64,000 nucleotides of DNA, from contig NZ_JBGEDP010000001.1 of NCBI RefSeq assembly GCF_041206865.1, forward strand, positions 1,364,001 through 1,428,000, read 5' to 3'. The notes below the pieces were generated by a model. That model was not told the origin of the DNA. It saw only the letters and a program-made list of their open reading frames with translations, and searched no databases. Source of the DNA: Mycobacterium sp. HUMS_12744610. Lineage in GTDB: Bacteria; Actinomycetota; Actinomycetes; Mycobacteriales; Mycobacteriaceae. The position numbers and the translations under genes are program-made. The first letter of the stretch is position 1. Each line of letters begins with the position of its first letter. Shown in pieces: positions 39,963-48,244 of the stretch.

Positions 39963-40706
39963 TCACCCCGGCTTGCGCGCCGCGACGAACTGCAGCGCCC
40001 GCTGCGCCTGTTGGTCGATGTCGACCAGCCCCGCCGCCGCGAAGAGGTCGACGAAGCAGTGCCGGTCGAACATGGTGAGCCCGATCTGGCGGGCTCCGGT
40101 GGTCAGGATGTGGCGGATCGGGAAGAAGTCGGGGCTGTAGCTGGTCAGCACCGCGATCCTGCCGCCGGGCGCTAGCACCCGCACCATCTCGGATGCGACG
40201 CGATACGGCTCCGGCATCAGGTACAGCGCGCCGAAGCAGCACACGGCGTCGAAGGTCGCGTCGGCGAACGGCAGCGCGCGGGCATCGCCGCGGACGTAGC
40301 AGGTCCGCGGCGTGCTGTTGTCCAACACGGCCCGGGCCAACATCGGCTCGGAGATGTCGAATCCGACCCCCAGGCCGCCGCCGGCCAGGCGCCCGGCGAG
40401 GGGGCCGGTGAAATTGCCCGGGCCGCAGGCGACGTCGAGCAGCCGTCGAGCGGCGGCAAGACGCAGAGCCGAGGCCGCGCGCCGTTGCTCGGCGCCGGTG
40501 GTGACGCCGCTGGCCGTGTAGAAGGAGACCGGGCGCCACAGCCGCTCGTACACGGTCGCGACGAAGGGGCTGTTCATGGCGCGCTGGGCAAATGTCGGAG
40601 CCGGGGCGCGCGTCGATTCGCCCAGCACGTCGAGGAAACCATGCCTCAACACGGCGGGTGTGGTGAGCAGGGCGCGGGTCAGCGCTACCGGGTCGTCCTG
40701 GGTCAC
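39963..40706 (-). CDS. Class I SAM-dependent methyltransferase
   Basis: A 247-residue methyltransferase. Motif I is LLDVACGPGNFTGPLAGR, motif II region GFDISEPMLARAV, then RGDARALPFADATFDAVCCF and MVRVLAPGGRIAVLT. It belongs to the broad ubiE/bacteriochlorophyll-type methyltransferase group; an aliphatic or quinone/lipid substrate is likely but not shown. The GTG at 40,706 (TQDDPVALTRALL) is a guess; the frame stays open to 40,748. It is 56 bases upstream of the cyclic-nucleotide-binding gene on the same strand. Confidence 0.82.
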   Translation of the reverse strand: MTQDDPVALTRALLTTPAVLRHGFLDVLGESTRAPAPTFAQRAMNSPFVATVYERLWRPVSFYTASGVTTGAEQRRAASALRLAAARRLLDVACGPGNFTGPLAGRLAGGGLGVGFDISEPMLARAVLDNSTPRTCYVRGDARALPFADATFDAVCCFGALYLMPEPYRVASEMVRVLAPGGRIAVLTSYSPDFFPIRHILTTGARQIGLTMFDRHCFVDLFAAAGLVDIDQQAQRALQFVAARKPG

Positions 40707-40748
40707 GGGCTCACTCTCGGCGGTTCGTCGCGGTCGTCGGCCTCGCAC

Positions 40749-41110
40749 GAACGTCGTCCGAAACCTGATGCCAGGCTAGTAGCGCGGGCATGGCGGATCG
40801 GGGCCGCGGCCACCCGCGCAAAGACCGTTAGTCTGTCCTTGGGTATCTATTGCGACAATAAGTATGTAAAGTATCGGATAGATCCAACATCGGTATGGCA
40901 GTGTCGCGGTGGTCGCGGCCGCGGGGCGGCGTGTTAGGAGCGAGACGGGGCCTTGGGCAGGTTGATAATCACGCTGAGCTATCTATTGGATCGCACCTGC
41001 GGACGTCACTGCGTGCGGGCGCGCCGGGCCGCCGGGACGGGGTCGTCGCGCCCGAGGAGCGTTGCCCCGCGCGGTGCGCCGCACAGCGCCGTACAGATGG
41101 GTACCGAAGC
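40749..41110. other. AT-rich intergenic region with promoter element
   Basis: No convincing gene. The stretch 40,830-40,895 is much more AT-rich than its surroundings (TATCTATTGC, GACAATAAGTATGTAAAGTA, CGGATAGATCC). It should hold the promoters of the methyltransferase (leftward) and of the kinase-like/epimerase-like genes (rightward). Bases 40,900-41,110 are GC-rich, with no reading frame I would defend. Confidence 0.6.
40847..40872 (+). promoter_or_regulatory. Shared promoter element, copy 1 (CTATTGC-N7-AGTATG-TAAAGT)
   Basis: CTATTGC (40,847-40,853), seven bases, AGTATG (40,861-40,866), then TAAAGT, which fits a TANNNT -10 box. The same CTATTGC-N7-AGTATGTAA arrangement, with identical spacing, is at 45,015-45,037 in front of the second PAS gene. 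The element recurs in part at 46,139 and 60,179. Confidence 0.5.
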
Positions 41111-41332
41111 ATGACCAGCCTTGCGTTCTCGGAGTCAACCGAGCCCTACCGCGGGGCGTCGCCGGGCTCCTCCGCGCGTCCGTTCGGCCGGGACGTGGGG
41201 CGCGAAGGCGTTCTCCGATACCGCGGCTTTTTTGAAAGCGTTGTTGCCGAACATGATTCGACCGCTGGCGCCACCTCGGCGCCGCGCCTTCTGGGCGCTG
41301 GGCGTATCTTTGCGCGGGTGGGCCGCCGATGA
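41111..41332 (+). CDS. Small hypothetical ORF coupled to the kinase-like gene
   Basis: A 73-residue frame (MTSLAFSESTEPYRGASPGS at the start, GAGRIFARVGRR at the end) with no family I recognise. Its stop overlaps the next ATG in an ATGA, the arrangement used by other real pairs in this window. There is no good ribosome site, and the composition is not clearly coding. Kept only because of the overlap. Confidence 0.3.
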   Translation: MTSLAFSESTEPYRGASPGSSARPFGRDVGREGVLRYRGFFESVVAEHDSTAGATSAPRLLGAGRIFARVGRR

Positions 41333-42408
41333 GCGCTGAGGGCATGAGCTCGACGACGCCGTCCAACGGCGGCGCCGACTACCTACCCATCGGTCTCATC
41401 GACATCGAACTCGGCACCCCGCCGACCGAACTCGTCGACGACACGACCGCATTCCTGCTCGGCGCCGACCAGGGATCACCGTCGGCCGTGCTGAAGGTGG
41501 CCCGGGGCCTGCTGGGAACCGCGGAACTGCGCACCCAGCGCCGGGTGCTCTCCGAGCTCGCTATTCACCATGGCCTCGACGGCGCATGGCGCGAGCTGCT
41601 GCCCCGGGTCCTGGCCTTCGACGAGCGCAGCGACGCGACCCTGTCCGTGGAGTCGTTCCTGCCGGGCATCGGACTGACCGAGGCGCTGACCTACCACCCC
41701 GACCGCGTCGAGGAACTGACCACCGCGGCCCTGAGCGCGATTGCGCCACTGCATCGGCGGACCACCACATTCGTCGGCGTCGACAACGCGATCATGTTGT
41801 GGCGCTGGCTTGTCGGCCCCTTGGCCGGCCTGGCGCACATGTGCCGAAGGCTCGATCCCGGCCGGGCGGTGAAGGTGGACCGGCTCTCGCAGATGCTGCG
41901 CCGCGACGTGCGCGAATGGCGGATGCCGGTGGGCTGGACTCATGGTGGCTACACGCCCGCCAACGTCCTGGTCGACGGCGCGCAAGGCCAGGTCACCGGC
42001 ATCGTCGACTGGGGCGGCGCGGGGCCGGGCCGGCCTCCGCTGATCGACGAATACCTGTTGATCCTCACGGTGGGTTGCCAGGTGCAGGGGGCCGACCTGG
42101 GCACGGTCGTCACCGAGCGGCTGCGATCCGGCGGACTTCTGGAACGGGAACGCAACGCACTGCACGCCGCGCGCGACCGATCCGGCACCGACCCCGGCGA
42201 TCGTGATCTGGGCGAGGGACGCGTCGACGAGTGCGTCGCCGTTGTGCTGACCTGGTTGCACCACGTCGCCGACTTGTGGCGCAGGCGCGCCACCCGACCG
42301 AATCACTATGCCTGGTGGGCGACCAACGTGGCACCGGTGATTGACCTCGCGGCCGCGTGGTATCCCGGCGGGGCCGGCTATTTCGCGGACGGCCGGGTCG
42401 GGGAGTGA
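41329..42408 (+). CDS. APH/choline-kinase-fold protein lacking the catalytic Asp
   Basis: A 359-residue aminoglycoside-phosphotransferase-fold protein. The phosphate-binding lysine region is VLKVARG (K57). The metal site DWGGAG (D227, in VTGIVDWGGAGPGRPPLIDE) and Asn (N212) are present. The Brenner motif, normally HGD, reads HGGYTPANVL (H205-G206-G207), so the catalytic base aspartate is glycine. It is thus either a pseudokinase or a divergent enzyme. It precedes the epimerase-like gene by about 100 bases, and the pair is probably co-transcribed from the promoter near 40,850. Confidence 0.8.
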   Translation: MSAEGMSSTTPSNGGADYLPIGLIDIELGTPPTELVDDTTAFLLGADQGSPSAVLKVARGLLGTAELRTQRRVLSELAIHHGLDGAWRELLPRVLAFDERSDATLSVESFLPGIGLTEALTYHPDRVEELTTAALSAIAPLHRRTTTFVGVDNAIMLWRWLVGPLAGLAHMCRRLDPGRAVKVDRLSQMLRRDVREWRMPVGWTHGGYTPANVLVDGAQGQVTGIVDWGGAGPGRPPLIDEYLLILTVGCQVQGADLGTVVTERLRSGGLLERERNALHAARDRSGTDPGDRDLGEGRVDECVAVVLTWLHHVADLWRRRATRPNHYAWWATNVAPVIDLAAAWYPGGAGYFADGRVGE

Positions 42409-42509
42409 CGATGCGGTACCCACCGACCGCGGTCGGCACTGTCGGCGATTGCGGAGCCGAACACGTTGCAGTCGAACATTATTCATCATCGAACCGGAGG
42501 TAGCCGATA

Positions 42510-43481
42510 ATGCGCACCCTCGTCACCGGCGCCGCCGGATTCATCGGATCCGCCCTCGTCGACCGCCTGCTGGCCGAAGGCCACCACGTCGTCGGGGTCG
42601 ACAATCTCAGCGCGGGCTCGCCTGCGACCAATCTTCAGTCGGCACATCGGCACAGGGGTCCCGGCCGGTTCTCCTTCGAAGCGGTCGACGTCCGGCACCC
42701 CGAGTTGTGCGAGGTCGTCGCGCGGTTCGATCCCGATGTGGTGTTCCACCTGGCGGCCCAGACCGATGTGCGCCGCTCCGTCGAGGATCCGCAACACGAT
42801 GCCCGCAACAACGTGCTGGGCACCATCAACCTGCTGGAGGCCAGCCGGGGCGCGCGGGTGCGGCGGATCGTCTACGCCGCCTCGGGTGGCGAACGCTACG
42901 GTGCGCAGACCGCCTTGCCGGCCACCGAGGACGCCGCCGTGAACCCGCTTTCCCCGCACGCCGTGGCCAGCGTCGCCGGCGAGTTCTACATGCGCGCCTA
43001 CGCCGAGATGTACGGGCTGGCGCCGATCTCCCTTGCGCTGTCCAATGTCTACGGGCCGCGCCAGTACGCGCACGGCAGGGCCGGGGTGGTGACGGTGTTC
43101 GCCAGTGCGATGCTGGCCGGCCGCGGTACGACCATCTTCGGCGACGGCACCTCCACCCGGGACTACGTCTACGTCGACGACGTGGTGACCGCCTTCCTGT
43201 GTGCCGCGGATGCGCCGCCGACGACGACGGGCACCTTCAACATCGGCACCGGCGTCCAGACGACCATCGCCGCGTTGCACGAGCTGATTGCCGGGGAGGT
43301 GGGCGTCTCGCACGCACCCGAGTACGTCGGAGCCCGCACCGGAGAGGTGCGTGCGAGCGCACTCGACCCGACTCTGGCGGGCCGGGTGCTGGGCTGGAAG
43401 CCCGACATGGACCTCGCCGACGGCGTCACGCTCACCGTGGACTGGCTGCGCACGGCCCTCAAACCCCGGACGGCTGCTTAG
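42510..43481 (+). CDS. GalE-like extended SDR with the Tyr-x-x-x-Lys motif lost
   Basis: A 323-residue NAD(P)-binding protein of the UDP-glucose 4-epimerase/dehydratase family. Glycine motif VTGAAGFIGSALVDRLL (5-21), VVFHLAAQTDVRRSVEDPQ (77-95), NVYGPRQYAHGRAGVV and STRDYVYVDDVVTAFL are intact and closely resemble mycobacterial GalE1 (Rv3634c). The active-site SPYAxxKxAGE motif reads SPHAVASVAGE: Tyr is His150 and Lys is Ser154. Normal epimerase chemistry is unlikely. A GGAGG-like site (CCGGAGGT) precedes the ATG. Confidence 0.85.
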   Translation: MRTLVTGAAGFIGSALVDRLLAEGHHVVGVDNLSAGSPATNLQSAHRHRGPGRFSFEAVDVRHPELCEVVARFDPDVVFHLAAQTDVRRSVEDPQHDARNNVLGTINLLEASRGARVRRIVYAASGGERYGAQTALPATEDAAVNPLSPHAVASVAGEFYMRAYAEMYGLAPISLALSNVYGPRQYAHGRAGVVTVFASAMLAGRGTTIFGDGTSTRDYVYVDDVVTAFLCAADAPPTTTGTFNIGTGVQTTIAALHELIAGEVGVSHAPEYVGARTGEVRASALDPTLAGRVLGWKPDMDLADGVTLTVDWLRTALKPRTAA

Positions 43482-43569
43482 CTGGAACCCGAGGTCGGCA
43501 GGCACGCCGGTCGATGAATTCGACCGTTTGCCATGCTTTGACCTCGATGCGTTGCTACTGTTGCCGTCC

Positions 43570-44028
43570 ATGGCGCACGCGCGGTTGCACAAGGGCTCAC
43601 ACGCCGACCTGGATGAAAGTCGGCGGGTGGAGCGGCGGCGAAACGGGAGTTCCAGCGATACGCCGGCCGACATCCTGACGCGTTTGCCCGTAGTGGTGGT
43701 GCTGGAGCGGATTCCCGTACCCACGGTCGCCATGGCACGCGACGGCAACATCCTGTTCGCGAACACGGCGTTCGCCGAGATGGTCGGTCATACGCAGGAA
43801 AGGCTGGCGGGGGCGGAGTTCCCACGGATCTTCAATACCGATCCGGCCGCACTGACCGCCCTGTCCGGCGTCGACGCACTGGCGAACATGGTCGTCGAGC
43901 TGGAGCACTGTGAGGGGTGGACGGTGCGGGCCAGGATGAGCAAATCGGCGCTGATGCGCCACGACGATCCGGTCGTGCTGGTGACGTTCGAGAATCTCAC
44001 CGAGCGGCTCTGGATCAACGAGGCCTAG
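43570..44028 (+). CDS. PAS-domain protein (first of a pair)
   Basis: A 152-residue single-PAS protein with a basic, disordered N-terminus (1-40) and a PAS domain (about 45-145) with VPTVAMARDGNILFANTAFA, EMVGHTQERLAGAEFPRIFN and DDPVVLVTFENLTERLWINE. No output domain. It is a close paralogue of the protein at 45,112-45,636. The two flank a divergent TetR gene, so a sensory role tied to that repressor is likely (inference). The ligand is unknown. Other starts upstream are possible, but the frame loses PAS likeness. Confidence 0.8.
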   Translation: MAHARLHKGSHADLDESRRVERRRNGSSSDTPADILTRLPVVVVLERIPVPTVAMARDGNILFANTAFAEMVGHTQERLAGAEFPRIFNTDPAALTALSGVDALANMVVELEHCEGWTVRARMSKSALMRHDDPVVLVTFENLTERLWINEA

Positions 44029-44067
44029 CCTCGACTGCGCTCGCCGAGTTTCGTCGGTCCGCTACAC

Positions 44068-44781
44068 CTACTCGGTGTGAGCCGACGCCGTGGCGGCGCT
44101 GTGGAGATCGATCCCGAGCCCCTCGGTGGAGACCTTTTTCACCGCGAGCGCGTGCCGGCGGGTGATGAACTGGGTGAAGTAGTCGGTCCGGTCCGGGCTG
44201 GTGAAGCATGCGAGCGCGAGTGTCCACGTCTTCCGCAGGTTGTCGAAGTAGTGCTCGGGTTGGTCGAGGTCGCTGATCCTGCGGACGCCCAACCACAGGG
44301 CAACCAGCATTTTGGCGACGTCCTCGGGCTCGTGACGGTCGGTGACGTCGCCCTCGGAGAGTGCTCGTTCGAGGAGGGTGGTGACGAACTCGACCCACGA
44401 CTGCCACCGGGCATCGGCCATGTCCGTCGAGTTGTCGAGCGTCTCGAGCAGTCGGACACCCGCGCGGGCCACCTCGTCCTGGGTGTCCTGGACGGCAAGG
44501 AAGTAGATGAGGTCGATCAGCGTCTCCAGCCCCGACATCTTGCGGGCGAGCAACTCGCTGACCGCGGCACCGCTCATCTCCGTGACGTCGTCGATGATCG
44601 CCATCGCCAGCGCTTGCTTGGAGGGGAAATGAAAGTACATCGCCCCTTTGGTGAGCTGGGCCTCCGCGAGGATGTCGTCGAGGCTCACCATGCTGTACGG
44701 GCGGTGAGCGAACTGGCGTGACGCCGCGGCGATGAGCCGGTGGCGGGTGGTGCCGGCCCGCCGTTCGCTGCCCTCCGTCAT
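44068..44781 (-). CDS. TetR-family transcriptional repressor
   Basis: A 237-residue TetR regulator. The N-terminal HTH (about 9-55) reads TRHRLIAAASRQFAHRPYSM, VSLDDILAEAQLTKGAMYFH and FPSKQALAMAII. The GAMYFHF/SKQALA wording is like gamma-butyrolactone-receptor-type TetRs, but I would not assign a ligand. The ATG at 44,781 has a GGGGAG site five bases upstream; an upstream in-frame ATG at 44,910 lacks this. It is divergent from the second PAS gene and convergent with the first. The AT-rich gap 44,990-45,070 is the likely operator region. Confidence 0.9.
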   Translation of the reverse strand: MTEGSERRAGTTRHRLIAAASRQFAHRPYSMVSLDDILAEAQLTKGAMYFHFPSKQALAMAIIDDVTEMSGAAVSELLARKMSGLETLIDLIYFLAVQDTQDEVARAGVRLLETLDNSTDMADARWQSWVEFVTTLLERALSEGDVTDRHEPEDVAKMLVALWLGVRRISDLDQPEHYFDNLRKTWTLALACFTSPDRTDYFTQFITRRHALAVKKVSTEGLGIDLHSAATASAHTE

Positions 44782-45014
44782 TGCACTCCCCGTCTGGTTG
44801 CGTTCGCCGCGCAGCGGCGTGGTCGCTTGGCGCCACGGCAGTTCCGCCACCGAGTCAGTCTCCTCAATCATAGAGGGCGGCGACCCCGGCGGGGGCGTAC
44901 TGGTCTGCAATGGCGTCGTGTCGGCGGTGCCGTGGGAGGTTTGCGCTGGGGGGGTTCGCCGTCCATCACCGTTTGAGGTCTTTACTTCAGCACTAAAAGT
45001 TTGTTACATAGTGA

Positions 45015-45040
45015 CTATTGCTCCATCCAGTATGTAATAT
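45015..45040 (+). promoter_or_regulatory. Shared promoter element, copy 2 (CTATTGC-N7-AGTATG-TAATAT)
   Basis: CTATTGC (45,015-45,021), seven bases, AGTATGTAATAT (45,029-45,040), with TAATAT as a good -10 candidate for the PAS gene. AGTATGTAATAT is identical, over 12 bases, to 60,179-60,190 upstream of gmd. The perfect palindrome ATACTGAGTAT follows at 45,055-45,065 and is a candidate repressor site between the divergent tetR and PAS genes. Confidence 0.55.
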
Positions 45041-45111
45041 CCCGATTCAGTTGCATACTGAGTATCTGCCCGATGACGCCTCCGGGCGCCCTGCTCCCTT
45101 AAGGAGGAGCG

Positions 45112-45636
45112 ATGTCGGTGACGACGACACAGCCAGGGGTGCCGACGTCGGCGCCGTGCACGTCCCTCGAGCCCGCGCCGACGCGGGATGCTCCTGCCGC
45201 CCGGGAACTTGCCGGCGCGGACGGCGGGCGACCGGTTGAGCGCCGGCGCAAAAGCGGCCCGAACGAGTCCCCGCTATCGATCCTGAAACGTGTGCCCGCC
45301 GTGGTGGTCTTGGAGTGGGTTCGAATCCCGTCGCTCGCCGTGGCGCGCGACGGCAGCATCTTGTTCGCCAACTCGGCATTTGCCGAGATGGTGGGCCACC
45401 GGCAGGACGACCTGGAGGGCGCGGCCTTCAGCCAGATCTTCAACACCGAACCCGCCACGGTGACCGCCCTGTCCGGCGTCGATGCGCTGTCGAACATGGT
45501 CGTGGAACTGCAGCACCGTGAGGGTTGGACCGTGCGGGCCGGGATGAGCAAGTCGGCGCTGATACGGCACGACGATCCGGTCGTATTGGTGACCTTCGAA
45601 GACGTGACCGAGCAGTTGTGGCTGGACGAGCCCTGA
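45112..45636 (+). CDS. PAS-domain protein (second of a pair)
   Basis: A 174-residue protein with a disordered N-terminus (1-55) and one PAS domain (about 62-170: IPSLAVARDGSILFANSAFA, EMVGHRQDDLEGAAFSQIFN, DALSNMVVELQHREGWTVRA). It is very similar along its PAS domain to the protein at 43,570-44,028, so the pair arose by duplication. A full AAGGAGGAG ribosome site (45,101-45,109) precedes the ATG. Divergent from tetR. Confidence 0.85.
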   Translation: MSVTTTQPGVPTSAPCTSLEPAPTRDAPAARELAGADGGRPVERRRKSGPNESPLSILKRVPAVVVLEWVRIPSLAVARDGSILFANSAFAEMVGHRQDDLEGAAFSQIFNTEPATVTALSGVDALSNMVVELQHREGWTVRAGMSKSALIRHDDPVVLVTFEDVTEQLWLDEP

Positions 45637-46230
45637 CGCCGGCGCCGTCGCTATTTGCCGATGATCGATTTACGGGCGGTGACCTGTGAGCGGGCGAACC
45701 GCGGCTGGTGAAGCCGCCCGCGGGCGACTCGCCCGAAGTGGGCGGGTGAGATTTGCCATAGCACCACCCCCAGCCGGCCGTGGGGCGCTCTGGTGGCCAT
45801 CGCCGCGCGCGAGTGCCGGGATCACGGCCGTTGAGCGCGCGCTGTCACCGTCGGCCCCGGCGTAGATCCGCCCCCGTCCGGCGTCGTAGTTGCGCGTCCG
45901 CCGGGGCGGCGTGGCACGCGGCCCGTGGCGCTGCGCGTCGGCCCCCCAGGACCCCCGAACGGCCCGCAGCGCGCGTCCGGGGCGTCCGCATCGGCCCCTA
46001 CGTAATTTTCCGGCACCCCGTAGAACCGCATCTTCAGTTCTATTGGTCTGTTTTCCTGCCGATTTACCGGTCGATCTGAGCGCCGACAAGCTCGAAGTGG
46101 ACCGCGAGTTTGTAAATCACTACACAAGGCGTCTGCCGGTATGTATTCTCACTGTGTAGGTACATCTCCGGTATAGCGAGAGCAACCGACCGCCGCGGTA
46201 ACCGTGGCCCGCTTCCGTGAGGAGGAGCCC
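45637..46230. other. Intergenic region before the PE gene
   Basis: About 590 bases without a credible gene; frames on both strands here are GC-skew artefacts with Arg/Pro-rich products. The last 150 bases become AT-rich (TTTGTAAATCACTACACAAG, CGGTATGTATTCTCACTGTG), which should be the PE/PPE promoter, including copy 3 of the shared element at 46,139-46,150 (GGTATG-TATTCT). Confidence 0.6.
46139..46150 (+). promoter_or_regulatory. Shared promoter element, copy 3 (GGTATG-TATTCT)
   Basis: GGTATGTATTCT, about 80 bases upstream of the PE ATG, has the same [A/G]GTATG block directly joined to a TANNNT hexamer as the copies at 40,861, 45,029 and 60,179. The upstream CTATTGC is not conserved here. 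Confidence 0.4.
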
Positions 46231-46530
46231 ATGTCGTTCGTGACCACACAGCCCGAGCTGCTCGCGGCAGCGGCGGGAGAACTTCAAAGCATCGGCGCCG
46301 CGATGGCTGCCGGTAACACAGCGGCGTCGGCGCCGACGACCGCAGTCGCTCCGGCGGCCGCCGACGAGGTGTCCGCGCTGACCGCGGCGCATTTCGCCGT
46401 GCACGCCGTCCAGTACCAGGACTTGAGCGCCCAGGCAACAGCGATTCACGAAGCGTTCGTCAGCGCCCTGGGCGCCGGCGCCGGTTCGTACGCGTTCACC
46501 GAGGCCGCCAACGCGGCCACAGTCAACTGA
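46231..46530 (+). CDS. PE family protein (PE domain only)
   Basis: A 99-residue PE protein of minimal length, which pairs with the PPE protein encoded next. It has Pro-Glu at residues 8-9 (MSFVTTQPELLAAAAGELQS), two predicted helices, and the type VII secretion signal YxxxE as YAFTE (87-91). Such pairs are exported by an ESX system, most often ESX-5. GGAGGAG ribosome site directly upstream; gap of 18 bases to the PPE gene. Confidence 0.94.
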   Translation: MSFVTTQPELLAAAAGELQSIGAAMAAGNTAASAPTTAVAPAAADEVSALTAAHFAVHAVQYQDLSAQATAIHEAFVSALGAGAGSYAFTEAANAATVN

Positions 46531-46548
46531 GTTCACAGGGATTTCAGC

Positions 46549-47964
46549 ATGGATTTTGGAGCTTTGCCGCCGGAGATCAACTCGGCCCGCATGTATGCCG
46601 GCCCGGGTGCGGGGCCGATGCTGGCCGCCGCGTCCGCCTGGCACGGGGTGGCGGCCGAAATGCGTTCCGCGGCTTCCTCGTACGAGTTCGTGATCTCGGA
46701 ACTGAGCACCGGATGGCTCGGGCCGTCGGCAGCTACGATGACGGCCGCGGTCACTCCGTACCTGGCGTGGATGAATGCGACCGCCGGCCAGGCCGAGCTG
46801 ACAGCGGTTCAGGCGCAGGCGGCGGCGAACGCCTATGAGCAGGCGTTCGCGATGACCGTGCCGCCGCCGGTGGTCGCGGCGAACCGCGCTCAGCTGATGA
46901 TGTTGTTGGCGACCAACTTCTTCGGTCAGAACGCACCGGCGATCGCGGCCAACGAGGCTCAGTACGCCGAGATGTGGGCCCAGGATGCCGCGGCGATGTA
47001 CGGGTATGCCGCGCATTCGGCCGCGGCCACCGCGCAGGTGACACCGTTCGGCGCGGCGCCGCAGACCACCAACGCGTCCGGGTTGGCCGCACAGGGCGCC
47101 GCGACCGCCCAGAATGCCGGCGCGGCGAGCGGCACGGGCGTGCAGTCGGCGCTGTCGCACGTCGTTTCGTCGATTCCCACCACGCTCCAGGGGCTCGCCT
47201 CGCCGCTTTCGGTTCCGGCGTCGGCGGCCGGGACCACCTCGGCCGCGTCCGTGAACCCCATCACCGGGATCGTCTCCTCCTCCTCGCTGCAGACGATCGG
47301 GACGACTCTGCTCTCCGAGTACCTGTACCTGCCCGGCTTCGCCGGCCTGCTGCTCTCGACCAGCGCGCTCGGGCCGCTGATGAACCCCGACGTGTTCCTG
47401 CCCTTCATGAACATGGGGGCGGCCGCGGCGGGACCCGCGGCAGCGCTACCCGGGGCGGCCGCCGCCGAGGGTGCGCTCGGCGCGGGAGCCGCCGGCGGCT
47501 GGGGCGGTCTGGCGGGCCTCGGTCAAGCTGCCTCATTGGGCGGGTTGTCCGTGCCGCCGAGTTGGGGTTGGGCCGCAACGGCTCCCGAGGGAATGCTGGG
47601 GTCGGTTCCGCTGATGCACATGATGGAACCCGCGGCCGCGTCGGTGGCCGGCGCCGATCTGGGTGCCGGATCAAGTTTCCCCTTCATGTTCAGTCCGCTG
47701 GGGCGGGCCGCGACGATGGGTGCCGCCGCCGGCGCGGGCGCCGGCGCTGCCGCCGTCGTCGCCAAGTACGGCCCGCGACTCAAGGTGCTTTCGCGCTCGC
47801 CCGCCGCGGGCTACTCGGAGGAAGCGGCAGCGGCCCCGGCGGCATCGAAGGCTCCGAAATACCCTGTCCCAGCTAGCTTCCCGTCGAATGGGCATGCGCC
47901 GCCGGGGTACCAGCCGGCGATCGTCTACGTCCCGATCAACGGCAACGCGCCGACCAACGTCTGA
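46549..47964 (+). CDS. PPE family protein, SVP subfamily
   Basis: A 471-residue PPE protein. The N-terminal PPE domain (about 1-180) starts [20 protein letters not shown] and has the WxG motif (STGWLGPS, W56). The middle is Ala/Gly/Ser-rich. The SVP motif GxxSVPxxW is seen as GGLSVPPSW (331-339). The C-terminal extension ends with [18 protein letters not shown], a tail also seen in other SVP proteins. It is expected at the cell surface or secreted with the PE partner. No MPTR or PGRS repeats. Confidence 0.93.
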   Translation: MDFGALPPEINSARMYAGPGAGPMLAAASAWHGVAAEMRSAASSYEFVISELSTGWLGPSAATMTAAVTPYLAWMNATAGQAELTAVQAQAAANAYEQAFAMTVPPPVVAANRAQLMMLLATNFFGQNAPAIAANEAQYAEMWAQDAAAMYGYAAHSAAATAQVTPFGAAPQTTNASGLAAQGAATAQNAGAASGTGVQSALSHVVSSIPTTLQGLASPLSVPASAAGTTSAASVNPITGIVSSSSLQTIGTTLLSEYLYLPGFAGLLLSTSALGPLMNPDVFLPFMNMGAAAAGPAAALPGAAAAEGALGAGAAGGWGGLAGLGQAASLGGLSVPPSWGWAATAPEGMLGSVPLMHMMEPAAASVAGADLGAGSSFPFMFSPLGRAATMGAAAGAGAGAAAVVAKYGPRLKVLSRSPAAGYSEEAAAAPAASKAPKYPVPASFPSNGHAPPGYQPAIVYVPINGNAPTNV

Positions 47965-48106
47965 CACAACACAACGCGCACGAATTCGGTACACGGCATC
48001 GCGATGGACCGGAGCGCCGCACCGTCGCGGGCACCCGGGCCCCGTTAACTCGACCTGCTCGATCAAGGAACACATAGGTGAACGTGCGTTCTAGGAGGTG
48101 CGCCCA

Positions 48107-48244
48107 ATGAAGAATCCACCCACTGATGTCGTTCGGGTGACGAGCCCGGATTACCGGGCGCACAGTCGAAATAGCCCTGCAGCGGGATTCATGTCGCGTC
48201 GGATGACGTCGCTTCGTGTCGCCGGGACGGAGCCGCGACGATGA
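48107..48244 (+). CDS. 45-residue ORF translationally coupled to the sugar transferase
   Basis: A small frame, MKNPPTDVVRVTSPDYRAHS onward, with a near-perfect AGGAGGTG ribosome site at 48,093-48,100. Its stop overlaps the next ATG (48,241) as ATGA. No known family. The strong ribosome site plus coupling suggests that it is translated, as a leader or small protein, and that 48,241 is the true start of the next gene. Confidence 0.5.
   Translation: MKNPPTDVVRVTSPDYRAHSRNSPAAGFMSRRMTSLRVAGTEPRR

Noticed and set aside
41121..41339. A 72-codon frame on the plus strand with a hydrophobic patch.
   Set aside because: Overlaps the more plausible coupled ORF and the kinase-like start; no start signal and no conserved motif.
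45670..46089. Long frames on both strands in the gap before the PE gene.
   Set aside because: Arg/Pro/Ala-rich products, no ribosome sites and no known family.
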